A stretch of 45,445 bases of DNA from CAJGBR01 sp045637425 (GTDB lineage: Bacteria; Bacteroidota; Bacteroidia; Bacteroidales; Rikenellaceae), in NCBI GenBank assembly GCA_045637425.1, contig JAZTZL010000005.1, positions 1-45,445 on the forward strand, given 5' to 3'. Below, in pieces: positions 8,436 to 14,569 of the stretch; the first letter of the stretch is position 1; the number at the start of each line of letters is the position of its first letter. The notes beneath the pieces are model-generated. The model ran no database searches. It saw only the letters and a program-made list of their open reading frames with translations, and was not told the origin of the DNA. The position numbers were made by a program, and so were the translations under genes.

Positions 8436-8576
8436 ATGATATTATTGATTTTAGGAATTTTCCTCACAATTGGACTGATTTTGTCGCTTATATTCCGAGT
8501 TATGTTCGGGGTATTCACCGTTGTCCTCACTGCAGTAACTATCATCAGTTGGGTTCTGTTCTTTATTCTGTGCTGA
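8436..8576 (+). CDS. Small hydrophobic membrane protein, 46 residues
   Basis: The frame starts MILLILGIFLTIG and ends SWVLFFILC before TGA. Nearly all residues are hydrophobic, with one arginine (Arg21) in the middle, so two short membrane helices (about 3-20 and 24-45) flanking Arg21 are likely. It has its own -7 box 16 nt upstream and a strong hairpin with a T-run right after the stop. It is too short for a domain call and I do not recognise it. Small two-helix proteins of this kind are sometimes subunits or modulators of membrane complexes; that is only a possibility. Promoter, frame and terminator together make it a credible gene. Confidence 0.62.
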   Translation: MILLILGIFLTIGLILSLIFRVMFGVFTVVLTAVTIISWVLFFILC

Positions 8577-8592
8577 TAAGTGAAACTTCACG

Positions 8593-8637
8593 AAAAATAG
8601 AGAGTCCGCCTGCGTGCAGACTGACTCTCTATTTTTT
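8593..8637 (+). terminator. Intrinsic terminator, probably bidirectional
   Basis: AAAAATAGAGAGTC (8593-8606) pairs with GACTCTCTATTTTT (from 8623), ending in a run of T. The A-run on the left arm means it can also stop rpiB transcripts coming from the other side, although rpiB ends at 8658. Confidence 0.85.
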
Positions 8638-8657
8638 AGTCGAATATAAATTCTGAC

Positions 8658-9101
8658 TTACAAGCAATTAATCTTATCAATTCGACGTTGGTGTCTACCG
8701 CCTTCGAACTCCTCATTCAAGAAAGTTTCAACGATTTTCACTGCAGTCTGGTCATCAACAAATCGTGCAGGTATCGAGCAGATATTGGCATTGTTATGGT
8801 TACGCGCCAACTTTGCCAACTCGGGCAGCCAACACAGTGCAGCTCTAACATCACGATGTTTATTCAGAGTCATCGAGATACCGTTACCACTGCCACATAA
8901 TGCGATTCCTACGTTGCACTTCTGAGCAACAACCGCATCAGCCAACTTGTGGGCATAATCCGGGTAGTCGCAACTATCCTCAGACATTGTTCCGAAGTCT
9001 GTAATTGCATACCCTTCGCCAATAAGATACTCAACGAGCATCTCTTTCATCTGATAACCGGCGTGGTCGCAAGCGAATCCGACACTGATTTGTTTACTCA
9101 T
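8658..9101 (-). CDS. rpiB: Ribose-5-phosphate isomerase B
   Basis: RpiB interconverts ribose 5-phosphate and ribulose 5-phosphate in the pentose phosphate pathway. The 147-residue protein has the RpiB/LacAB fold with CDHAGYQMK at residues 11-19, the catalytic CGSGNGIS motif (residues 69-76, Cys69 as the base) and HNNANI (residues 102-107). Length is normal. The ATG overlaps the secG stop by one base. Related LacA/LacB enzymes act on galactose 6-phosphate, but the lack of lac genes around it supports RpiB. Confidence 0.95.
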   Translation of the reverse strand: MSKQISVGFACDHAGYQMKEMLVEYLIGEGYAITDFGTMSEDSCDYPDYAHKLADAVVAQKCNVGIALCGSGNGISMTLNKHRDVRAALCWLPELAKLARNHNNANICSIPARFVDDQTAVKIVETFLNEEFEGGRHQRRIDKINCL

Positions 9102-9475
9102 TATTCTGCTTTTTGTTCAGATTTTGTTTCGGTCTCCTTAGCAGCATCAGTTTTAGTTTCGCCTTTAGCCGGGAATTGGAACTGTTGTGAACCTTGACCT
9201 TGTTCCATCAGTTCTTTAGCGATTTCGCTTTTCGAGCTGCTGATTTTGTTCTTAGGAATTGCCATTGTTGCACCTACGCTCAAGATAACGATTGCGATAG
9301 CCATTGCCCAAGTGAACTTTTCGAGTTTATCGGTAGTTTCTCTAACACCAATGATTTGGTTTGAAACTCCGAAATTCGCAGCCATACCACTTTTGGGGTT
9401 TTGCACCAAAACTGCCAAGATGAGCAACAAGCTAGCGAGTACAATCAATACAATCAGCAAGATAAAGATAGTCAT
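9101..9475 (-). CDS. secG: Preprotein translocase subunit SecG
   Basis: SecG is the small helper subunit of the SecYEG channel in the inner membrane. The 124-residue protein has two membrane segments (about 3-24 and 54-73) joined by the family-typical loop VQNPKSGMAANFG. A hydrophilic, glutamine- and lysine-rich tail of ~45 residues follows, which is longer than in proteobacterial SecG but common in Bacteroidota. It ends one base inside rpiB and follows the TPR-like gene by 17 nt, inside the lptE cluster. Confidence 0.93.
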   Translation of the reverse strand: MTIFILLIVLIVLASLLLILAVLVQNPKSGMAANFGVSNQIIGVRETTDKLEKFTWAMAIAIVILSVGATMAIPKNKISSSKSEIAKELMEQGQGSQQFQFPAKGETKTDAAKETETKSEQKAE

Positions 9476-9492
9476 TGTCTTAAATTTTTCAG

Positions 9493-9999
9493 TTATTTTT
9501 TCTTGTTTATTTCTTCAATTAATCGTGCAAAGTAAGCACTTTTTTTTGGAAATTTCAAAATTAATTGGCGATAAATTTCGACAGCTTTCTCATTGTGTCC
9601 CTGTTCGATGAATATCTGCGCCAATGCTTCGGTTGCCAAATCGTCAGTCAGGCTGCTCGCCTTTGCTGACATATCTTGCTCGTTAGCAGTGTTTTGATTC
9701 GGTGTGATAGTAAAATTATCCAGTCCCAAAAATGAGTCGATTATATCAAACGAACCAAATTTTTTGAATATTTCCGAGTCGATATTTTGCAAAATAATTT
9801 TTGAATCAGGACGGTAATTAAGCCCTAATTGCAACGATTTTTTCAGTTCTTTATATTTTTCCGGACTATTTTTCGAGTGTCTCAAAGCCACAAGTTTTCC
9901 GAGATAGAACCACGGATATTGCCCGACCATCTGCTCGAGTTGAGTCTCGGTCAGTTGGTCAATATTTGAGGGGGTAGCTAGCAACTCTACAAATTCCAT
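9493..9999 (-). CDS. Conserved hypothetical protein with a TPR-like C-terminus
   Basis: The product has 168 residues from the ATG at 9999; a TTG at 10011 would overlap lptE and is less likely. The first ~45 residues (MEFVELLATP, then QLEQMVGQYPWFYLGKLVAL) look like a helical repeat unit. The C-terminus, ATEALAQIFIEQGHNEKAVE plus IYRQLILKFPKKSAYFARLI, is a single tetratricopeptide-like helix pair. The middle (~residues 105-130) is polar and probably flexible. There is no signal peptide or membrane segment, so it should be cytoplasmic. It sits between lptE and secG. The function is unknown; a protein-protein contact role is all the repeat supports. Confidence 0.72.
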   Translation of the reverse strand: MEFVELLATPSNIDQLTETQLEQMVGQYPWFYLGKLVALRHSKNSPEKYKELKKSLQLGLNYRPDSKIILQNIDSEIFKKFGSFDIIDSFLGLDNFTITPNQNTANEQDMSAKASSLTDDLATEALAQIFIEQGHNEKAVEIYRQLILKFPKKSAYFARLIEEINKKK

Positions 10000-10004
10000 C
10001 TTGA

Positions 10005-10526
10005 TTACCAATTAGATACGGCAGCATTGAAAATATCGTCCACCAATTTTTCCACGATTTCGGGAATCAGTGTCGATTCGACCTCCTGCAGCAGTTTATT
10101 GCTGTCATACTCGGCATACTGTGAGAAGGTCTTTGTGTAGTTCAATTTACTGTCATATTTATTTGTAAATTTCACTTTTACTGTGATAGTCAATCTGTTG
10201 AGCTGGGCATATTCATCGCCAGAGATTGATGCTGCGGTAGAACTATAGCCCGTAATTTCACCTTCGAATGCCAAGTCGCCGTCCTCTTCGACCAAATTCA
10301 ACCGAGTCTGTTTCAGAAATCTATCCTGCAATGCATCGGTCAGTGTAGCGCTCAAAATCGGTGCTACCAGCGGAGCGTTATTCGGGAAATAGGCGATACT
10401 CACTGTTTTAGCATCTGGTGAGATTGACGCTCCGGTAAACGAGTATTTCACTTTGCAACCGCCCAGCAACACTGCCACTGCCAACAACGGGAGTATAAAT
10501 TTCAATTTTCTAATATTCATCATCAT
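10005..10526 (-). CDS. lptE: LptE-family lipopolysaccharide assembly lipoprotein
   Basis: LptE plugs the LptD barrel and helps place lipopolysaccharide in the outer leaflet. The 173-residue protein begins with a lipoprotein signal whose lipobox is LLGGC (Cys24), so it is lipidated in the periplasm. The YSFTGASISPDAKTVSIAYF and LTDALQDRFLKQTRL blocks are those of the Bacteroidota LptE family. Three ATG codons stand in a row at the start; all lie inside the end of the sigma-54 activator gene (17-nt overlap), which implies coupled translation. The call rests on family resemblance and on the usual sigma-54 activator-lptE-secG order. Confidence 0.85.
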   Translation of the reverse strand: MMMNIRKLKFILPLLAVAVLLGGCKVKYSFTGASISPDAKTVSIAYFPNNAPLVAPILSATLTDALQDRFLKQTRLNLVEEDGDLAFEGEITGYSSTAASISGDEYAQLNRLTITVKVKFTNKYDSKLNYTKTFSQYAEYDSNKLLQEVESTLIPEIVEKLVDDIFNAAVSNW

Positions 10527-11721
10527 TGATATTCAATTCTTTAATCTTTCTGTATAACGTTCGTTCCGAAATGAACAACTCTTGCGCAGCAATTTTTCTT
10601 CGACCACCATTACGTCTTAGAGCCTCGAGTATTGCTTCGCGCTGAACTTCGTCCTTAGACTGTGGTTTAGTCGGCTGTTCATCAGTGATTTCTTGTGATT
10701 CAACGAATTCGTGCGAGTTATTCGGCTGAGCACTATGATTTATAACCGACGGCAACAATGCCTGTTGTTGGATAACCCTAGTCTGCTCGTAATTTCCGTT
10801 TCGCTGTAGCAGTTCAATCAACATCGACTTCATATCGTTCATTTCGCTGCGCATTTCGAACAAAATCTTGTAGAGCAACTCTCTATCCGAACTTGTCGCA
10901 GTTGAATGTTCCGAGTGTAGAATCGGTACATAACTTCGTTGGTAGTTAGGCAGATAGGCCATCAATATCTCAGCTGAAATTTGGCGAGCCTCTTCAACTG
11001 CCGATATTTGTTCTGCTACATTTTTCAATTGACGCACATTACCCGGCCAATCATAATTTTTGAGCACCGCCAGCGCATCAGCATCAAGTGTAACTTTAGG
11101 CATTCTGTATCTATCCGCCACATCTGTAGCAAACTTTCTGAACAACAGCGAAATATCCTCTCTACGTTCTCTCAGAGGTGGAATTGAAATCGGCACGGTG
11201 TTCAATCTGTAATAGAGGTCTTCTCTGAATCGACCGTCACTTATTGCTCGCAACAGGTCTGAATTCGTAGCCGCTACAACCCTGACATTAACCTTCATAG
11301 GTTTTGATGCGCCAACACGAATAATCTCTCCCGTTTGCAACACTCTGAGCAATCTGACCTGCGTAGACAGCGGCAGTTCACCCACTTCGTCCAAAAAGAT
11401 CGTGCCACCATTTGCCTCTTCGAAATATCCCTTGCGCGACTCGATGGCTCCCGTAAATGCTCCCTTTTCGTGCCCGAACAATTCCGAGTCGATAGTCCCT
11501 TCGGGAATTGCTCCACAGTTTACTGCTATGTATTTTGAAAATTTTCGGGGACTATTTTCGTGTATTATTTTCGGGAAAAACTCCTTACCCACGCCACTTT
11601 CGCCTGTGATGAGTACAGTCAAATCAGTCGATGCAACACGAAGCGAAACCTCTATTGCGCGGTTCACCAATTCGTCATTGCCGATTATGCCGAACTTTTG
11701 TTTTACTCCGAGAATATCCAT
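10510..11721 (-). CDS. Sigma-54-dependent transcriptional activator without a receiver domain
   Basis: Such AAA+ proteins use ATP to open promoters held closed by sigma-54 RNA polymerase. The 403-residue protein begins directly with the AAA+ domain: Walker A GESGVGKE (residues 40-47), the sigma-54-contacting GAFTGA loop (87-92), Walker B GTIFLDEVGE (106-115) and YRLNTVPI/PPLRER. A Fis-type helix-turn-helix closes it (REAILEALRRNGGRRKIAAQ region). There is no N-terminal receiver, GAF or PAS domain, so input may come from expression level or a partner. A ~110-residue glutamine-rich linker (about 255-365) separates the AAA+ and DNA-binding parts. It overlaps lptE by 17 nt and has its own -7 box. 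Confidence 0.92.
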   Translation of the reverse strand: MDILGVKQKFGIIGNDELVNRAIEVSLRVASTDLTVLITGESGVGKEFFPKIIHENSPRKFSKYIAVNCGAIPEGTIDSELFGHEKGAFTGAIESRKGYFEEANGGTIFLDEVGELPLSTQVRLLRVLQTGEIIRVGASKPMKVNVRVVAATNSDLLRAISDGRFREDLYYRLNTVPISIPPLRERREDISLLFRKFATDVADRYRMPKVTLDADALAVLKNYDWPGNVRQLKNVAEQISAVEEARQISAEILMAYLPNYQRSYVPILHSEHSTATSSDRELLYKILFEMRSEMNDMKSMLIELLQRNGNYEQTRVIQQQALLPSVINHSAQPNNSHEFVESQEITDEQPTKPQSKDEVQREAILEALRRNGGRRKIAAQELFISERTLYRKIKELNINDDEY

Positions 11722-11741
11722 TACTATCTACAAAATTTGTG

Positions 11742-11749
11742 CAAAGGTA
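11742..11749 (-). promoter_or_regulatory. -7 box of the sigma-54 activator/lptE operon
   Basis: TACCTTTG on the minus strand, 20 nt before the ATG at 11721. No good -33 element was seen at the usual distance. Confidence 0.6.
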
Positions 11750-11792
11750 CTGATAATTTCACAAATATAAAACCTCGCTATTGCGTATTTTA

Positions 11793-11821
11793 TTGCAACC
11801 CAAAATAATTTCGTATCTTTG
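11793..11821 (+). promoter_or_regulatory. Promoter of the BASS-type transporter gene
   Basis: TTG (11793-11795) and TATCTTTG (11814-11821) are 18 nt apart. The box lies inside the upstream extension of the frame, which favours the ATG at 11856. Confidence 0.6.
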
Positions 11822-11855
11822 CACCGTTTTTTTGAAAATAAAAATTTTTCAAACG

Positions 11856-12746
11856 ATGAGCAAATACAGAAGTTGGGTATTGCCATTTGCCATTGTGGCA
11901 GGGATATTTCTGTACGAATATCTTTCGATGCTGAATGTTCTGATTCCGTATCTAATATTTTCTATCTTATTGCTGAATTTCAGTTCGTTCAGTTTGAACC
12001 GACTGAGAGTTTCGGGAATGGATATGATATTTATGGCGTTTCAGATTGTTGTGAGTATGGGACTGTATCTGCTGTTCAGACCTTTGGGCGAGGTCTTTGC
12101 TCAGGGGCTGCTGGTGGGAGTCCTCTGTCCCGTAGCAGCGTCGGTTGCTGCCGTAGCCTGCATATTAGGTGCAGACCTCGAGCGTGTTACTACATACACG
12201 TTGATGGGCAATTTGATGGTAGCAGTTGTTGCTCCGATATATTTCTCATTTGTCGGCAACAATGTCGATATGCCGTTTTTTGAATCATTCGGACTCATTC
12301 TGTCAAAGATATTCCCCATAATCGTACTGCCGATGCTGATAAACATTGTATTAAGACAGATACTGCCACAGGTTAATCAGTTCTTAATACGCAGCCGAAA
12401 ACTCTCGTTCTATCTTTGGGCACTGGCACTGATGATTACAATAGGTAAGACTATCGGCTTTATCTTCACAAACGGCAGTTCGCACCCGACCTTGATTATC
12501 GAACTCTCATTGGCATCAGCCATAATATGCGCAGTGCAATTCTGGATTGGCAAGAAAGTCGGCAAACGGTATGGTGATCAGGTAGCCGGCGGTCAAAACT
12601 TGGGACAACGAAATTCGGCTATGGGCATCTGGCTTGCCTATACATATCTCGATCCGCTATCCTCGATTTTTCCTGCAGCATATTCCATCTGGCAAAACCT
12701 CTACAATAGTTACCAACTATACGCACACGATAAAAAATCAAAATAA
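11856..12746 (+). CDS. Bile acid:sodium symporter (BASS) family-like transporter
   Basis: The 297-residue protein is almost wholly hydrophobic, with about eight to ten membrane helices. It contains the glycine/alanine-rich GVLCPVAASVAAVACILGAD stretch (residues ~92-111) and a GGQNLGQRNSAMGIWLAYTY block (~residue 252-271), features of the SBF/BASS-like transporters of Bacteroidota. The substrate cannot be told; members move bile acids, pyruvate or other organic anions with sodium. The frame is open from 11781, but the -7 box at 11814 and the membrane-protein-like N-terminus MSKYRSWVLPF support 11856. It is a single gene between divergent and downstream promoters. Confidence 0.75.
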   Translation: MSKYRSWVLPFAIVAGIFLYEYLSMLNVLIPYLIFSILLLNFSSFSLNRLRVSGMDMIFMAFQIVVSMGLYLLFRPLGEVFAQGLLVGVLCPVAASVAAVACILGADLERVTTYTLMGNLMVAVVAPIYFSFVGNNVDMPFFESFGLILSKIFPIIVLPMLINIVLRQILPQVNQFLIRSRKLSFYLWALALMITIGKTIGFIFTNGSSHPTLIIELSLASAIICAVQFWIGKKVGKRYGDQVAGGQNLGQRNSAMGIWLAYTYLDPLSSIFPAAYSIWQNLYNSYQLYAHDKKSK

Positions 12747-12781
12747 TAGCAAGCTGCAATCTCCGAAAAAAGTGTTTTTAT

Positions 12782-12812
12782 TTTGATTATTGAATTAAGA
12801 TTTTTACCTTTG
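12782..12812 (+). promoter_or_regulatory. Promoter of the coiled-coil protein gene
   Basis: TTTG (12782-12785) and TACCTTTG (12805-12812) are 19 nt apart, a near-ideal -33/-7 pair, 23 nt before the ATG at 12836. Confidence 0.75.
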
Positions 12813-12835
12813 CAAAAATGTAAATATATAATTGT

Positions 12836-13717
12836 ATGGAACAAAATGCTCAAGAAAAAGCGCTGAAAGGCTACAAAACAATTATCGTGATTATGGGCGT
12901 TGTGCTTGTCGTTTTGGCAGGACTCTACTTTGCACAGACTCACGCATTGAAAGAAGATAAAAAGTATCTTGAAACACAGCGAGATACGCTCACAAGTCAA
13001 TTATCAACACTGATGACCGAGTATGACGGCCTGAAGGTTACGAATGAGGAGATGGGTCGCTCGCTCGAACTCGAAAAAATGAAGGCAGACTCGCTGATGC
13101 AGCGCCTCACAAAAGAACGCTCGTTCAGTGCATCGAAGATTCGCAAATATGAGAAGGAGTTGGGTACGCTCCGAATGGTAATGAAGAACTATGTTCGTCA
13201 AATCGACTCGCTGAACAATATGAACAAGAAGTTGATTGCCGAAAACTTGCAGAGCAAGAAAGACCTTGCAGCTCAACGCAAGCGTGCAGAAAAGGCCGAG
13301 GAGGCGAACGAAGAGTTGAGCAACCGTGTACGTTTGGGAGCATTGCTTAAGGCTCGCGACATCAAACTCGTAGCGCTGACCAAAAACGATAAAGAGGTAT
13401 CTAAGGCTGGTCGCGCAGCACGTTTGAGAGTTGATATGGTAGTTGCATCAAATGAGTTGGCAGCTCCGGGCAAACGCGATATTTATGTTCGCATCTTGGG
13501 ACCGGACGGATATGTGTTGGCAGAGTCAGCGACTGCGCAGTTTGACTTCGAAGGCGAAAAGATTACCTATTCAGCTACGCGTAACGTAGACTACCAAAAC
13601 CAAGACCTGCCTGTAAGTATCTTCTACAACGGACAAGGTATTGTCAGTGGTAAGTATCAAGTATCTATCTACATCGACGGAATGCTTGTGGGCACCGTCG
13701 AAACTATCCTCCGATAG
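12836..13717 (+). CDS. Membrane-anchored coiled-coil protein of unknown function
   Basis: The 293-residue protein has one membrane helix (residues ~15-33) near its N-terminus, no cleavage site, and then a long heptad-rich coiled coil (about 38-165) full of Glu, Lys and Arg. The last ~120 residues form a separate beta-rich domain with VRILGPDGYVLAES and QVSIYIDGMLVGTVE. The expected topology is a short cytoplasmic tail, with the coiled coil and C-terminal domain in the periplasm. Similar proteins occur widely in Bacteroidales but I know of no assigned function. A strong promoter and a perfect terminator isolate it as a single gene. A role as an envelope spacer or scaffold is only a guess. Confidence 0.8.
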   Translation: MEQNAQEKALKGYKTIIVIMGVVLVVLAGLYFAQTHALKEDKKYLETQRDTLTSQLSTLMTEYDGLKVTNEEMGRSLELEKMKADSLMQRLTKERSFSASKIRKYEKELGTLRMVMKNYVRQIDSLNNMNKKLIAENLQSKKDLAAQRKRAEKAEEANEELSNRVRLGALLKARDIKLVALTKNDKEVSKAGRAARLRVDMVVASNELAAPGKRDIYVRILGPDGYVLAESATAQFDFEGEKITYSATRNVDYQNQDLPVSIFYNGQGIVSGKYQVSIYIDGMLVGTVETILR

Positions 13718-13740
13718 AGAAACTACGAAATATAAACGAC

Positions 13741-13777
13741 AGCCCGCCGAACTTCGTGTTCGGCGGGCTTGTTTTTT
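13741..13777 (+). terminator. Strong intrinsic terminator of the coiled-coil protein gene
   Basis: A perfect 12-bp stem, AGCCCGCCGAAC (13741-13752) with GTTCGGCGGGCT (13758-13769), a 5-nt loop and a T-run to 13777. Confidence 0.93.
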
Positions 13778-13790
13778 CAAATTAAAGAGA

Positions 13791-13898
13791 TTACTTACCT
13801 CCGGTTAAAATTTTAATCAGAGTTTTAATTATACTACCATCAGGTTTCTTCGGACCCAATGGGTTAGTTGGATCAAAATCTGGATCACAAATTATCAT
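13791..13898 (-). CDS. Candidate peptide A, 35 residues
   Basis: The frame starts at ATG 13898 and ends TAA 13791-13793. It reads MIICDPDFDPTNPLGPKK and then PDGSIIKTLIKILTGGK. The first half is rich in Pro and Asp with one Cys (residue 4); the second half is a short amphipathic, lysine-containing helix ending GGK. It begins 4 nt after the stop of peptide B, a spacing that fits translational coupling. No promoter was seen between them. I do not recognise it. The support is the tandem arrangement and position, so the call stays tentative. Confidence 0.4.
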   Translation of the reverse strand: MIICDPDFDPTNPLGPKKPDGSIIKTLIKILTGGK

Positions 13899-13902
13899 AA
13901 CT

Positions 13903-14007
13903 CTATTTCTTTGTATTGTTAATAGCTGTAAGAATTGCAGCTGCAATTGATCCTGCTGTAGAAATACCTTTCAAAATAGTTTTTGTTTGTTCTGTTTTCT
14001 TACCCAT
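13903..14007 (-). CDS. Candidate peptide B, 34 residues, cationic with a small-residue helix
   Basis: The frame reads MGKKTEQTKTILKGISTA then GSIAAAILTAINNTKK. A lysine-rich start and end flank a helix of Gly, Ala, Ser, Ile and Leu (residues ~11-29), with net charge about +5. Such a shape fits a membrane-active or membrane-docking peptide. Its layout vaguely recalls the very short membrane peptides common in Bacteroidota genomes, but I see no firm family match. It starts 27 nt after the stop of the zinc-ribbon peptide and precedes peptide A by 4 nt. A bacteriocin- or toxin-like role is possible but not shown; no immunity, export or antitoxin gene is recognisable next to it. Confidence 0.45.
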   Translation of the reverse strand: MGKKTEQTKTILKGISTAGSIAAAILTAINNTKK

Positions 14008-14034
14008 AATTTCAAATTTTTAAGTTTGTATTAA

Positions 14035-14160
14035 TTATTCATTTTCTTCTTCAATTACGCAATTATCAGCTTCCCACTCATAATCACAGCAAGGGCATTC
14101 GTAGCAGACACCATTGAAGAAAGCATCTTCAGCCCCACATTTCGGACATTCTACATTCAT
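14035..14160 (-). CDS. Small zinc-ribbon peptide, 41 residues
   Basis: The frame reads MNVECPKCGAEDAFFNG, then VCYECPCCDYEWEADN, with an acidic tail. The pairs CPKC (Cys5, Cys8) and CPCC (Cys22, Cys24/25) form a typical zinc ribbon. It resembles the N-terminal ribbon of PhnA/YjdM proteins, here standing alone. A second in-frame ATG six bases upstream (14166) would add Met-Pro. The stop at 14035 is followed by peptides B and A. The start lies only 18-24 nt after the U-run of the structured RNA at 14184-14396, so it may be read from the same transcript. A role in binding RNA, DNA or protein is plausible for a ribbon, not proven. Confidence 0.62.
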   Translation of the reverse strand: MNVECPKCGAEDAFFNGVCYECPCCDYEWEADNCVIEEENE

Positions 14161-14183
14161 AGGCATTCGTTATTTATGTTCAC

Positions 14184-14396
14184 AAAAAAAGTGCGTACCG
14201 CGAGTTAGTCCATAAAAACAACGGGCACCGCCAAGCGCCCTGTACACATACGGATAAACAAGCAGTCCGCACCAAATGGTGAGCGAACACTTTGATTATC
14301 CTCGTGTACATATCGAGTGCCAAGACTCGAACAAAATTGGCGGTTTTGTTGTTAGAGGACTTTTTAATTTTCGCATACTTTCTTTCGAAAGTGCAC
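14184..14396 (-). ncRNA. Candidate structured RNA, about 210 nt
   Basis: No convincing protein is encoded here, but the minus-strand RNA folds well by hand. Plus coordinates of paired parts: GUGC/GCAC closing pair 14393-14396 with 14191-14194; 14371-14378 with 14195-14203; GUCC/GGAC 14357-14360 with 14208-14211; AACAAC/GUUGUU 14348-14353 with 14217-14222; ACCGCCAA/UUGGCGGU 14337-14344 with 14227-14234; hairpin 14314-14318/14325-14329; an arm GUACAC/GUGUAC 14304-14309 with 14242-14247, GGAUAA/UUAUCC 14296-14301 with 14252-14257, GUUCG/CGGAC 14284-14288 with 14265-14269 and CACC/GGUG 14278-14281 with 14270-14273. A 5' hairpin CUUUC-GAAA-GAAAG stands next to the start. Seven U follow the closing stem. 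G-U pairs occur in the minus-strand RNA only. A good promoter lies at 14399-14429. I cannot assign an Rfam family; it is not tmRNA, RNase P RNA or SRP RNA by their hallmark sequences. A 6S-like rod or an mRNA leader are open options. Confidence 0.55.
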
Positions 14397-14398
14397 CA

Positions 14399-14429
14399 CA
14401 AATATAAATATAAATTTCAAATAATCAAA
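14399..14429 (-). promoter_or_regulatory. Proximal promoter of the structured RNA
   Basis: On the minus strand TTTG (plus 14426-14429) and TATATTTG (plus 14399-14406) are 19 nt apart, a full Bacteroidota promoter. Transcription would start near 14394, exactly where the first stem of the RNA begins. Confidence 0.65.
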
Positions 14430-14469
14430 ATTTACGGACTGCTTTTTATCCTAATGTGACTTCAAAGGG

Positions 14470-14508
14470 CAAAGATATGTACCTAAAATGACAAAGCCTG
14501 TCATGGTA
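14470..14508 (-). promoter_or_regulatory. Distal -7 box with an operator-like palindrome
   Basis: TATCTTTG on the minus strand (plus 14470-14477) is a perfect -7 box. Just upstream lies a dyad: TACC-4-ATGACA-5-TGTCAT-GGTA (plus 14480-14508, inner arms 14488-14493 and 14499-14504). The dyad covers the place of the -33 box, as a repressor or activator site would. Confidence 0.4.
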
Positions 14509-14512
14509 AAAT

Positions 14513-14548
14513 AAAAAAAATCGCCCGTCCCGTGGGGAACGAGCGATT
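14513..14548 (-). terminator. Terminator of argS
   Basis: On the minus strand ATCGCTCGTTCCC pairs with GGGACGGGCGAT (G-U pairs and one bulge allowed) and is followed by eight T (plus A-run 14513-14520). It separates argS from the RNA and peptide block downstream. Confidence 0.85.
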
Positions 14549-14569
14549 AATATAATTATGAAAATGTAA

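Noticed and set aside
14314..14344. Possible tRNA T-arm (GTTCGAGTC) in the structured RNA
   Set aside because: No matching acceptor, D or anticodon arms and no CCA end; the bases belong to the hairpin 14314-14329.
14180..14401. A 73-codon minus-strand frame over the structured RNA
   Set aside because: It starts with TTG, contains no domain, and its sequence is better explained by RNA pairing. The promoter puts the transcription start at or after the TTG.
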